From: Paenibacillus polygoni | Lineage (GTDB): Bacteria > Bacillota > Bacilli > Paenibacillales > Paenibacillaceae | Direction: 5' to 3' | Length of the DNA stretch: 64,000 nt | NCBI RefSeq assembly: GCF_030263935.1 | Contig: NZ_CP127162.1 | Span: 1,311,501-1,375,500, forward strand | In this document: positions 1-8,062 of the stretch, one piece after another | Position numbering within the stretch: the stretch's first letter is position 1 | Layout: every line of letters starts with the position of its first letter | The notes under the pieces: generated by a model | The model's input: only the letters and a program-made list of their open reading frames with translations | What the model was told of the DNA's origin: nothing | Database searches by the model: none | Translations under genes and position numbers: made by a program

Positions 1-997
1 AAGTACCAGTTGAGAATACATCAACGCCCGAAATTTTAAGTTTTGTCGAGCAGATCGATCCTTCGTATGGTTTCGTCTCTACACCTGCAAGGGTTTTCGC
101 AAGTACCGCACCTTGCTCGAATAATGGTGCAACAAGGCCATAGCATGTACCGCGGTGTTCCGTACATTCTCCGACTGCGAATACATCAGGTACGGAAGTT
201 TGCATGTAATCATCAACAACAATACCGCGGTTGACTTCGATTCCACTATTGCTTGCAAGTTCCGTATTTGGTCGAATACCAACAGACATAACGACTAACT
301 CTGCTTCGAGCTCCGTACCATCTGTAAAAGTAAGTCCAGTAACGCGGGTATCCCCTTTTAAAGCAGTGGTTTGTTTACCTAATGCGAATTTAATACCTTG
401 GCTTTCCAGTTCTTTTTCAAGCATTTTAGCTGCAGTTACATCTAGTTGACGTTCCATTAGATAATCAGGCAGATGAACAACCGTTACATCCATACCCAGC
501 TGAACAAGTCCTTTTGCTGCTTCCAGGCCTAACAGTCCTCCGCCGATGACAGCTGCTTTTTTATACTTCGCTGCTGCTTCAATCATCGTCTCACAGTCTT
601 CAATATCGCGGAAGCCAATGACCCCTTCGAGATCCGAACCCGGAATAGGGAGAATAAATGGGTTTGAACCTGTTGCGATAATAAGTCGATCATAGTCAAC
701 TTCTGATCCATCATCCATTTGAACTGTTTTTTGTTCTGTATTAATTTTTGTACCGCGTTTACCTGTAATCAGGTGGATACCGGCTGATTCATACCAAGCA
801 CGGTCATTAATTACAATATCATCAATCGTCTTGCTTCCCTCTAATACATAAGAAAGCATGATACGATTATAGTTAGGGTGGGGCTCAGCACCAATTACTG
901 TAATGCTGTACTGATCTGTAAGTTTAAGGAGCTGTTCAATTGTATTCATACCAGCCATTCCGTTACCAACAACAACAAGCTTTTGTTTTTGAGTCAT
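1..997 (-). CDS. nirB: Nitrite reductase [NAD(P)H] large subunit, N-terminal part (runs off left edge)
   Basis: This is the N-terminal part (about 332 residues) of the cytoplasmic flavin, Fe-S and siroheme enzyme that reduces nitrite to ammonium with NADH. Visible features are the FAD-binding GNGMAG motif near residue 11, the NirB-typical AEPHPNYNRIMLS stretch near residue 39, and a second Rossmann motif GGGLLGLEAA near residue 150 for NAD(P)H. The Fe-S and siroheme domains would lie beyond the window. The ATG at 997 follows a good GAGGAGG SD (1012-1006 on this strand). The upstream region has two Fnr-like palindromes, which fits anaerobic induction. The product call is firm; whether its role is assimilatory or dissimilatory cannot be told from this piece. 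Confidence 0.93.
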   Translation of the reverse strand, partial: MTQKQKLVVVGNGMAGMNTIEQLLKLTDQYSITVIGAEPHPNYNRIMLSYVLEGSKTIDDIVINDRAWYESAGIHLITGKRGTKINTEQKTVQMDDGSEVDYDRLIIATGSNPFILPIPGSDLEGVIGFRDIEDCETMIEAAAKYKKAAVIGGGLLGLEAAKGLVQLGMDVTVVHLPDYLMERQLDVTAAKMLEKELESQGIKFALGKQTTALKGDTRVTGLTFTDGTELEAELVVMSVGIRPNTELASNSGIEVNRGIVVDDYMQTSVPDVFAVGECTEHRGTCYGLVAPLFEQGAVLAKTLAGVETKPYEGSICSTKLKISGVDVFSTGT

Positions 998-1090
998 AGT
1001 TAGTTCCTCCTCGTTGATTCCACTGATATCCTGCTTAGTTCTCTGTCTAATTCATTATTATCTTTTAAAAGTAAGTGAGGTAAAAAAGTA

Positions 1091-1106
1091 TGTGGTTTTT
1101 TTCACA
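1091..1106. promoter_or_regulatory. Fnr-like box upstream of nirB
   Basis: TGTGG-N6-TCACA differs by one base from the Fnr/Crp-family consensus TGTGA-N6-TCACA. Its centre is about 101 bp before the nirB start codon. A GATAAT hexamer on the minus strand (1062-1057) could serve as -10, placing the box roughly 40-47 bp before a transcript start, as at activated Fnr promoters. The site is seen in the sequence; the regulator is inferred. Confidence 0.5.
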
Positions 1107-1202
1107 TGTATATTCAAAAAAGAGACTGTTATACGCTATTACATAACGTTTATTAATGTTTTCTTGATGTATCCAATAATAAACAATATAAATAATAGTT
1201 AT

Positions 1203-1218
1203 TGTGCGAAAAATCACA
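1203..1218. promoter_or_regulatory. Second Fnr-like box, distal
   Basis: TGTGC-N6-TCACA is again one base from the Fnr/Crp-family consensus. It lies 112 bp further from nirB than the first box and 173 bp before the acetyltransferase gene at 1391. It may be a second activator site for nirB or serve the rightward gene. The remaining 998-1390 interval is AT-rich; an open frame across it (1014-1301) has no SD and no recognisable product. Confidence 0.4.
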
Positions 1219-1390
1219 TTCAGCTTGTATTTTATGAAGAAATAGTGGAAGGAGGGAAAGAAGTGTTAGAAAGAAGTGTTATCCAAGTTTTTATATTATA
1301 ACAGTAAAAGGTAGCATCCTTCTGTCATGAGATGTATATTTATGGAATAATCATATTCTGATTTCCAATCGATTGACTTAGGAGGTTTCT

Positions 1391-1936
1391 ATGAAAGAAT
1401 TACCGATGATTCCATTACAAAGACTTTCCTTACGGCCGTTTCGTCAAGAAGATGCCGAGCAGGTCCAGCAACTAGCAGGCGATAAGTATATTGCTGAGAT
1501 GACATTATATATCCCGCATCCCTATGAGGATGGAATGGCAAAAGAATGGATCGACACACACAGTGAACAATTTAATAAAGAAAGATCACTCACCTTAGCT
1601 ATTGTACATAAAGAGGAAGACTATTTGATTGGCGCTATCACGATTGGATGGAATAAGCAATTTGATCACGGGGAGCTCGCTTACTGGATTGGAAATGAAT
1701 ATAAGAGTAATGGCTATTGTACAGAGGCTGCAAAAGGGATTGTGCAATACGCTTTTGAAGAGATGAAACTGAACCGAATCTACGCTCGTCATTTAGCGAG
1801 GAATCCTGCATCAGGTAAAGTCATGCAAAAGATCGGTATGAAATATGAAGGATTATTAAGACAGCATGTTAAGAAATGGGGCGAATATGAAGACCTCGTA
1901 TGTTACGGATTGTTAAGGGACGAGTACATATTTTGA
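1391..1936 (+). CDS. GNAT family N-acetyltransferase (RimJ/RimL type)
   Basis: A 181-residue protein with the RimJ/RimL acetyltransferase layout: an N-terminal RLSLRPFRQEDAEQVQQLA strand-helix, a central ELAYWIGNEYKSNGYCTEA acetyl-CoA pyrophosphate loop (about residues 97-115) and a C-terminal NPASGKVMQKIGMKYEG motif. Such enzymes transfer acetyl from acetyl-CoA to amino groups of proteins or small molecules; the substrate here is unknown. The ATG is preceded by AGGAGG with 6 nt spacing. It opens the long co-oriented run of accessory genes. Confidence 0.88.
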   Translation: MKELPMIPLQRLSLRPFRQEDAEQVQQLAGDKYIAEMTLYIPHPYEDGMAKEWIDTHSEQFNKERSLTLAIVHKEEDYLIGAITIGWNKQFDHGELAYWIGNEYKSNGYCTEAAKGIVQYAFEEMKLNRIYARHLARNPASGKVMQKIGMKYEGLLRQHVKKWGEYEDLVCYGLLRDEYIF

Positions 1937-1960
1937 AAGGTAGGTTAAGGAGGGATTGTC

Positions 1961-2527
1961 ACGAAGATAATTAGAATCAGTTTAGCTGCTTGTCTGCTAT
2001 CTAATCTAGGACTACTGATCGGATGCAGCGGACAAAACGAAAATCTCGTGAATGAAGTGTATACAGAATCCCAAAACATTACCCAAATAGACCAAGCAGA
2101 TAAGGGAACGGCTATTCCTTATAAACAACTTCGTTACACTAAGGCTTCATCTGATTTTTCCTGGGAAGGGAGCACCAAGGAGCTGCCTGAGGAAATCATA
2201 GATCGATACGATAGTTATGCGAATTCAGTACCTGGTGGATTTGTGATACAAGAAACGCCTTCTGAATATTTTATATGTGTGAATTTTGGTAAGAAAGAGT
2301 CCGTAACTAAGGGATTTAAGATTAATTCTTTAGCTATGCATGATATAAATTCAGAGAGAAGCTTTTTAAGAATACATGCTATCCCTGTGTCTTATGAAGA
2401 CGCGATGGATGAGAAAGTACATGGAGTAGTCACTATAAGAGCACTGATCAGTGTGGCGAAGAAAGATTTGCCTGAGGGCATTGAGATCAATGAGATGATC
2501 TTGAGTGTGGAAGAGGAGAAGGAGTAA
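1961..2527 (+). CDS. Putative lipoprotein, start codon apparently ACG
   Basis: Family not recognised. A canonical start exists only at GTG 2048, but the frame stays open upstream and encodes a textbook lipoprotein signal: KIIR, a hydrophobic stretch, then LLIGC with the lipid-accepting cysteine at residue 22. The SD AAGGAGGG (1947-1954) sits 6 nt before ACG at 1961, where ATG would be expected; ATT 1955 and GTC 1958 are too close to it. Starting at GTG 2048 would delete the signal and has no SD. The mature part (about 165 residues) is acidic and soluble. Either translation starts at a near-cognate codon or the start codon is freshly mutated. Confidence 0.6.
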   Translation, partial: TKIIRISLAACLLSNLGLLIGCSGQNENLVNEVYTESQNITQIDQADKGTAIPYKQLRYTKASSDFSWEGSTKELPEEIIDRYDSYANSVPGGFVIQETPSEYFICVNFGKKESVTKGFKINSLAMHDINSERSFLRIHAIPVSYEDAMDEKVHGVVTIRALISVAKKDLPEGIEINEMILSVEEEKE

Positions 2528-2574
2528 TTTGTATTCGCTAACAATATAGACTATCCCTAGAGGTGAGAAAAAGA

Positions 2575-3108
2575 ATGGCAAACATTATTTTAATCGGACC
2601 CATTTGTGCGGGGAAATCAACGGTGGCTGAGTTATTAGCTCAACATACGGGAATGCCGAGATGTTCGCTAGATGACATAAGATATCAATATTATGAAGAA
2701 TTAAATTATGATCACGATCATGCACTGCAATTGCAAGAAAAGTATGGTTTTTGGGAGAAGTATAAATATTGGAAGCCTTTTGAAGCTCACTTGGTTGCTC
2801 GGGTTCTCGAAGAATACAGAGATCATATTATTGATTTTGGCGCAGGCCATTCTGTTTATGAGGAGGAAGCTTTATTCCAAAAAGTAGACCGAGCGCTGCA
2901 TAACGAACCTTTTGTTTTTCTATTAATCCCTTCGATAGATAAAGAAGAGTCAGCACAGATTTTATGTGAACGCTCTGAACTTGATTTTAATCGATATTTT
3001 GTTGAGCATGAATCGAATGAAAGGCTAGCAAAACATATAATATACACGAAAAATCAAACTCCTGAAGAAACGATGAGAGAAATGATGAATTATATATCTT
3101 TAATTTAA
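2575..3108 (+). CDS. P-loop ATPase/kinase, shikimate- or adenylate-kinase-like
   Basis: A 177-residue NMP-kinase-like protein with a Walker A GPICAGKST at residues 8-16, followed by a typical substrate-side motif (SLDDIRYQYY). It probably phosphorylates a small molecule, but the substrate is unknown. I chose ATG 2575 because GGTGAG lies about 8 nt upstream; GTG 2563 would overlap the SD itself. It belongs to the co-oriented string, 47 bp after the lipoprotein gene. Confidence 0.75.
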   Translation: MANIILIGPICAGKSTVAELLAQHTGMPRCSLDDIRYQYYEELNYDHDHALQLQEKYGFWEKYKYWKPFEAHLVARVLEEYRDHIIDFGAGHSVYEEEALFQKVDRALHNEPFVFLLIPSIDKEESAQILCERSELDFNRYFVEHESNERLAKHIIYTKNQTPEETMREMMNYISLI

Positions 3109-3134
3109 TAGAAGAAAATAAGGGAGGGATTTTA

Positions 3135-3818
3135 TTGGGCATTGAATGGTATGACATGATCGCGAGACGAAATGGCGGTTATAAAGGAAGAGCGGAATGT
3201 ACAGTCGAAGGTCGTTCTGCGGAAGACATTTTTGAAGAGCGATTAATTGATCTGATTCCAAACTATCATTCTATCCTAGATGCAGGCTGCGGTCATGGGG
3301 AGTTTACGTTAAAGATGTCCAAGTATACGAATAACATCATTGGATTTGATAACTCTCAAGAACTCATCAAGATTGCACAAACTTTATTACAAAACAGTTC
3401 CGTTCAAAATGTTGACTTTGTTTACGCTACAACTAAATCCGAGATGCCTTTTGAAGATGGCCAGTTTGATCTGATTTATGACCGCAGGGGACCGACATCC
3501 ATTATTAATCATAATCGATTATTAAGACCGGGTGGCATGATATTTGGAATTCATACGAATGTAGACAAGGTAAAAGTAAGGTTGGTGGAAAAGGGTTATC
3601 AAGAAATCAAAATCGAGGAATACAACGACTCTGTTACTTATTTTCCGAATGAACAAGAGTTTGCTAAGTTTCTATCTGACTTCCCTGGTAATCCAGACTA
3701 TACAAAGTCAGAGCTGAAAGACGAACTAGAGAAGAAATTAAATGAAAATATCATGAACGGAAGAATTGGTGTTAGAGAACATAAATTCATTTGGAGTGCG
3801 ATTAAGCCTGGTTCATAA
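3135..3818 (+). CDS. Class I SAM-dependent methyltransferase
   Basis: A 227-residue Rossmann methyltransferase. Motif I ILDAGCGHGEFT (about residues 47-58) binds S-adenosylmethionine, the acidic residue after motif II is in NIIGFDNSQE, and LLRPGGMIFGI forms the motif III region. The TTG start has GGGAGGG about 6 nt upstream. The target is not identifiable; relatives modify small molecules or RNA. Confidence 0.8.
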   Translation: MGIEWYDMIARRNGGYKGRAECTVEGRSAEDIFEERLIDLIPNYHSILDAGCGHGEFTLKMSKYTNNIIGFDNSQELIKIAQTLLQNSSVQNVDFVYATTKSEMPFEDGQFDLIYDRRGPTSIINHNRLLRPGGMIFGIHTNVDKVKVRLVEKGYQEIKIEEYNDSVTYFPNEQEFAKFLSDFPGNPDYTKSELKDELEKKLNENIMNGRIGVREHKFIWSAIKPGS

Positions 3819-3848
3819 TTTGATAATTCATATACTTAGGAGCTGATC

Positions 3849-4448
3849 TTGGTGACAAGAAAAAGAAATGTAGCCGTGCTGCTGTATGAACATGTCGATG
3901 GATTAGATTTTTGCGGAGCATTCGATATATTTGCCACCGCAAGCGATTGGGGAAAAGACTTTTATACATATACGGTGAGCGAGAAGTCAGAGTTATTAAA
4001 TACGATAAGTTCTTTTACCGTTGCTCCTAAATATAACTTTAGTGATTGTCCGAAGCCCGATATTCTAGTCGTTCCTGGAGGTATAGGGGCTAGGACGGAA
4101 ATGAATAACTCAGAACTGACATCGTGGATTAGGTGTACCTCGGAAAATGCAGAAATCGTACTATCCATATGTACAGGTGCCCTACTACTAGCAAAGGCAG
4201 ATTTGTTAAGTGGACTGAAAGTAACAACGAATCAGCGGGCTATGGACTTGTTAGCACAAGTCGCACCTAAAGATTGTGAAATTGTAAGAAATGTTAGATA
4301 TGTAGACAACGGCAAAATTGTGATGTCCGCAGGCGTTACGGCTGGAATGGATGCTTCTTTACGTGTTGTCTCCAAGTTATTAGGTGAAGAGCGTGCTGTA
4401 GAAACTGCTTCTAGATTAGAGTATAGATGGAATCGAGAAATTCTGTAG
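3849..4448 (+). CDS. DJ-1/PfpI family protein
   Basis: A 199-residue glutamine-amidotransferase-like protein of the DJ-1/PfpI/ThiJ superfamily. The nucleophile elbow SICTGALLLA carries the reactive cysteine and DILVVPGGIGAR forms the preceding loop. The family includes glyoxalase III-like, protease-like and isonitrile hydratase enzymes, and forms the N-terminal domain of GlxA-type regulators; no HTH domain follows here. TTG 3849 and GTG 3852 are both usable after AGGAG (3838-3842). Confidence 0.82.
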   Translation: MVTRKRNVAVLLYEHVDGLDFCGAFDIFATASDWGKDFYTYTVSEKSELLNTISSFTVAPKYNFSDCPKPDILVVPGGIGARTEMNNSELTSWIRCTSENAEIVLSICTGALLLAKADLLSGLKVTTNQRAMDLLAQVAPKDCEIVRNVRYVDNGKIVMSAGVTAGMDASLRVVSKLLGEERAVETASRLEYRWNREIL

Positions 4449-4544
4449 TCAAATAGTTGAGAATTCATTTATTCGCCGCATGAAATCCAAAACAACATAC
4501 TAAAGAAATAACAGAAACATAAGTATCAGAAAGGAGAACTGACT

Positions 4545-4958
4545 ATGAAAAACATAGGTAGGGTATTTATTTTTCTCGTTATATTGCTGATAGGTTGTCA
4601 GAATCAAGATGCTGCAGATGTGACTTGGGGAAGTAAACACTCGATCAGCATAGAAGACATTAGCAGAGTTGATCTACAGATGGGGGACGGCACTGTCATA
4701 ACCCTGCCACAAGAAGAGATGGTTCGTTATCTGGATGCAATAAGCAACGGTGTATTTGATAAAGGACAGCTTGATATTCGTCCAGCAGACTATGCGGCAG
4801 AACTAACTTTAAAGAACGGGAATAAAAGAGGATTATCTGTGTGGATATCGGATGGATCAAATCTATTTATGGATCATGAGGATCCGGGACATTATATATT
4901 AGATGAGAAAGCCAAAGCGACGATGATGGAGATTGTAAACGAGAAAGAAGAGCGATGA
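4545..4958 (+). CDS. Putative small lipoprotein
   Basis: A 137-residue exported protein with a lipoprotein signal (MKNIGRVFIF, hydrophobic core, LLIGC with Cys18). The mature part includes ISIEDISRVDLQMGDGT and a Trp/Asp-rich C-terminus. It resembles in outline the lipoprotein at 40693 (a DITKVDRVEL-type segment followed by about 90 residues), so the two may share a domain. Good SD AAGGAG. No function can be assigned. Confidence 0.7.
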   Translation: MKNIGRVFIFLVILLIGCQNQDAADVTWGSKHSISIEDISRVDLQMGDGTVITLPQEEMVRYLDAISNGVFDKGQLDIRPADYAAELTLKNGNKRGLSVWISDGSNLFMDHEDPGHYILDEKAKATMMEIVNEKEER

Positions 4959-5011
4959 ACGGAAATACAAATATCATTTTCATATAAAAAAATAGAATAG
5001 GAGTGTAGTCG

Positions 5012-5431
5012 ATGAGTTTGATAACGAATGAAGATATACAGCTGATTAATGACGCGAAAAAAACAATAAAAGAATTATATAAAGAGGGAAAACACCATGT
5101 CGGAGCAGCAATAAGAACGAGAACCGGCAAGATTTATTCAGCCGTTCATTTAGAGGCCTATATCGGAAGAGTGTCCGTTTGTGCGGAAGCTGTTGTATTA
5201 GGGAAAGCGATTTCAGAGGGAGAATGCGATTTTGATACGATTGTGGCAGTAAGACATCCGGATCTCTGTGAAGAAGCACAAGAAATAGAAGTCGTATCTC
5301 CTTGCGGGATGTGTAGAGAATTAATAAGTGATTATGGACCAGAGATAAATGTAATTTTAAAGAAAGATAATCAGTACATAAAAGTAAAAGTTAGTGAATT
5401 GCTTCCGGAGAAATATACAAGAGGGGAATAG
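5012..5431 (+). CDS. bsr: Blasticidin-S deaminase-like cytidine deaminase family protein
   Basis: A 139-residue zinc deaminase very like Bacillus cereus Bsr as I recall it. Shared segments include KHHVGAAIRTRTG, AVHLEAYIGRVSVCAEA, DFDTIVAVRHP and VVSPCGMCRELISDYGP. Zinc ligands are Cys57, Cys97 and Cys100, with catalytic Glu59 in the CAE motif. Bsr hydrolyses the cytosine amino group of blasticidin S, detoxifying the antibiotic; general cytidine deaminases lack the YIGRV...RHP context. It lies among other resistance-type genes. The deaminase family is certain; blasticidin as substrate is inferred from the close match. Confidence 0.82.
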   Translation: MSLITNEDIQLINDAKKTIKELYKEGKHHVGAAIRTRTGKIYSAVHLEAYIGRVSVCAEAVVLGKAISEGECDFDTIVAVRHPDLCEEAQEIEVVSPCGMCRELISDYGPEINVILKKDNQYIKVKVSELLPEKYTRGE

Positions 5432-5437
5432 AATAGG

Positions 5438-6040
5438 ATGAGCCGCCCATATCAACTAATTCTTGATGCAGCTGGAGTACTTATCACCAATCTTTCTCCG
5501 ACATTTTGGTATGAGATTGCGGAAAAAGCGGATATCTCGCATGAACATTTACGAGCCCAGTATAAACAGGAAATTCGTGAATCTTTATGGTCTGGAAAAA
5601 TAAGTGAAGATGATTTTTGGCAATGGCTTAAGAAACAGTGTCATTCAATAGAAATCGAAGAAGCAAAACGGATCCTATTCAAACATCTGGAGGATCTTCC
5701 CGCTTTTGATTATATCCCTGTTTGGAGTAAGTTCTCTGACATTCATATTCTTAGCAATCACCGGGCAGAATGGATCGAACCGTTATTTAGACCCATGTTA
5801 CCCTATATAAAGAGTCTCACAATTTCAAGTGAAGTTGGACTGTGTAAACCTGACCCTAAAATATACGAGCTTGTTCATAAGAAACTGAATCCATATGGAC
5901 AAGTTTGGTATATAGATGACCAAGAAAAAAACCTAAAACCCGCACAAGAAAGGTTATGGAACACCTATATTGCAGATCAGAACGCAAAATGGATTGAACA
6001 TGTAAATGGGCTATTAGGACTCCGAGTAGGATTTATATGA
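5438..6040 (+). CDS. HAD superfamily hydrolase (YihX-like) with altered motif I
   Basis: A 200-residue HAD-IA protein with motif II ILSNH and motif III/IV GLCKPDPKIYE...WYIDDQEKN. Motif I reads LDAAGVLI, so the second Asp of the usual DxD is Ala. Many YihX-like proteins lack it, but this weakens a simple phosphatase call. The gene is 6 nt after the bsr-like gene, and its stop overlaps the ATG of a decayed Nudix gene by 4 nt, implying co-transcription. Confidence 0.75.
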   Translation: MSRPYQLILDAAGVLITNLSPTFWYEIAEKADISHEHLRAQYKQEIRESLWSGKISEDDFWQWLKKQCHSIEIEEAKRILFKHLEDLPAFDYIPVWSKFSDIHILSNHRAEWIEPLFRPMLPYIKSLTISSEVGLCKPDPKIYELVHKKLNPYGQVWYIDDQEKNLKPAQERLWNTYIADQNAKWIEHVNGLLGLRVGFI

Positions 6041-6366
6041 ACAATGGCAGTATTTCGTGTGGAGGCGTATTGTTTAATGTTGATTCAGTCCTGCTTTTGA
6101 AAATCAAATATGGTGCTAATCAAGGTATGTAGATGTTATCAGGTGGCTTCCTTGAATCGGGTGAGTCCATTGAAGAAACGGCCATTAGAGAATTTAAAGA
6201 AGAAACAGATTAAATACGAAAACAGCACGGGTAGTTTGTCTTCGTCCTGGTGAGATTTTTGGATGAAGAACGACTTTTGGCGCAGCCAACTGGAGAGATT
6301 CAGTCAAAACACCGAACAAGCAATATGTATAGATCATATAATTATTACTTACCAAACCTATTGTAA
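6037..6366 (+). pseudogene. Decayed Nudix hydrolase
   Basis: From ATG 6037 the sequence reads a Nudix N-terminus (GGVLFNVDSVLLLK), hits an in-frame TAG, then resumes as GGFLESGESIEETAIREF with KEET, a near-complete Nudix box. It then meets TAA and continues in other frames (VVCLRPGEI; later RFLDEERLLAQPTGE). At least one nonsense and two frame changes are needed. The ATGA overlap with the HAD stop shows it was once translationally coupled. No functional product is expected. Confidence 0.8.
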
Positions 6367-6380
6367 AAGGAGAAACTTCA

Positions 6381-7007
6381 GTGAATCCTATTTTTATGGA
6401 GTATGCGAAAGACTTGGCTTTATCAGGAGATATAAAAGAGGACATTACCTCTTTTTTTAAACTCAATCAAGATTTAAGAACATTACAGCATACACTTGAG
6501 GTTGCTGAGGAAGCGGAACGAATTGCCAAGCTATATGGGATTGATCCGGACAAAATGGTATGTGCCGCATTATTACATGATATCAGCAATGTAGTTCCAG
6601 TCTCTTCAATGATTCGAATTTCGAAAACGCTGTCAATTGAAGTGTTAGAGCAAGAACTCACGTATGACCGAAGCGTGCATCAAAAACTTTCAAAATATAT
6701 GGCTGAAGATATTTTTGGAATCACTGATGACGAGATATTAGGAGCTATTGAAAGTCATACTACCCATAAGCCACATGCGAATATGACGGATAAGGTCTTG
6801 TTTGTCTCGGATAAAATCTCATGGAAGTTACCGGGAGAACATCTGTATTTAAAAGAAATGAGAAACAAGGTAGATGAGCTGGCTATAGACGAAGCCATTC
6901 TAATTTATCTGAACTATATTTGGGGACAAAGGGAGAAACTGAAGCTCGTCCATCCATGGTTGATCTCAGCTAGAGAAGAGCTATTGCAGCTAACCTATGA
7001 AAAATAA
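6381..7007 (+). CDS. HD-domain hydrolase (YqeK-like)
   Basis: A 208-residue metal-dependent phosphohydrolase. The HD signature has H in LQHTLEVAEEA, HD in CAALLHDISNV (about residue 60) and a later H in IESHTTHKP. The layout resembles YqeK-type Ap4A hydrolases, although the N-terminus differs. GTG 6381 follows AAGGAG with about 9 nt spacing. The gene starts just after the dead Nudix gene and probably shared its transcript. Confidence 0.75.
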   Translation: MNPIFMEYAKDLALSGDIKEDITSFFKLNQDLRTLQHTLEVAEEAERIAKLYGIDPDKMVCAALLHDISNVVPVSSMIRISKTLSIEVLEQELTYDRSVHQKLSKYMAEDIFGITDDEILGAIESHTTHKPHANMTDKVLFVSDKISWKLPGEHLYLKEMRNKVDELAIDEAILIYLNYIWGQREKLKLVHPWLISAREELLQLTYEK

Positions 7008-7045
7008 TTTGGATAGTCGACTTCAAAATTAGGAGGTACGGGCGT

Positions 7046-7957
7046 ATGAGATACAGAAAAGTGCTGCATTATGATGCGTTTTCCTCTACACCTAATAAAG
7101 GTAATCCGGCAGGGGTTGTACTGGATGCAGATGATTTAGATGAGGAGTCAATGCAGTATATAGCACAATCTGTAGGTTTTAATGAGACGGTATTTGTGCT
7201 GAGATCAGAGAAGGCAGATGTGAAATTGAGGTATTTCACCCCGGGACATGAAATCAATTTATGTGGACATGCAACTATTGCTGCTATGTATTGTTTAAAG
7301 TCTTTAGGGATGCTTCACACGGATCGAAATGAGATTGAAATCGAAACGAATGTTGGAGTATTGCCTATCTTTTTTGAGACAAGAAATGGCGAGCACTTTA
7401 TTACCATGAAGCAAGACAAACCTCAGTTTACAGAGTTCAAAGGGTCAATATCGAAGCTTGCTGAAAGTATCGGGATCACCGAAGAAGAAATTGATGCCAC
7501 AATGCCGATTGTGTATGGAAGTACGGGAACTTGGACCCTGTTACTACCTATCAAAAATGTATATAGTTTCTCTAAAATGAAGCCCACTAATTCTATGTTC
7601 CCTAAGATTCTTACCCAAAATTCAAAAGCATCCATTCATCCGTTCAGCTTGGAAACGGTAGATGAGAATGCTTTTATGCATGCAAGACATTTTTCCTCTC
7701 CCTATTCAGGAACGATGGAAGATGCTATAACGGGAACAGCTTCTGGAGTGATGGGCGCTTATTATCTAACTTATCTAAACCAAGATATTTCTGAGGTGAA
7801 TTTTCTTGTTGAGCAAGGGCAAGAAGTAGGGCGAGAGGGAAGTGTATGGGTAACTGTTAACCGTGGTGAGCGGAATATGGACGTATATGTGTCAGGGACA
7901 GGCGTCTATGTCAGAGAATTCGAAGTGTCGTATGCCTTAGCGGAGGAGAGCATATAG
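7046..7957 (+). CDS. PhzF family epimerase/isomerase
   Basis: A 303-residue PhzF/DAP-epimerase-fold protein. Family hallmarks are DAFSSTPNKGNPAGVV at residues 9-24, FNETVFVL (catalytic Glu of the AxSxNxSET-type motif), FTPGHEINLCGHATIA and the second-half DAITGTASGVMGAYY. PhzF isomerises a dihydro-hydroxyanthranilate in phenazine synthesis, but there are no other phenazine genes here, so this is an orphan of unknown substrate. Strong AGGAGG SD. Confidence 0.85.
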   Translation: MRYRKVLHYDAFSSTPNKGNPAGVVLDADDLDEESMQYIAQSVGFNETVFVLRSEKADVKLRYFTPGHEINLCGHATIAAMYCLKSLGMLHTDRNEIEIETNVGVLPIFFETRNGEHFITMKQDKPQFTEFKGSISKLAESIGITEEEIDATMPIVYGSTGTWTLLLPIKNVYSFSKMKPTNSMFPKILTQNSKASIHPFSLETVDENAFMHARHFSSPYSGTMEDAITGTASGVMGAYYLTYLNQDISEVNFLVEQGQEVGREGSVWVTVNRGERNMDVYVSGTGVYVREFEVSYALAEESI

Positions 7958-8062
7958 TGAATGAATCCTATCCTATTCAGTTTGAGCCTGCAAAGATCTA
8001 ATTCCGTCCTTAGAAACTTGGCTTAATAGGTAAACATTTAATAATGAGATGAGGTGAGGGAG

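Noticed and set aside
1014..1301. 95-codon open frame in the nirB upstream region
   Set aside because: No SD, unusual composition, overlaps both Fnr-like boxes, and no recognisable product.
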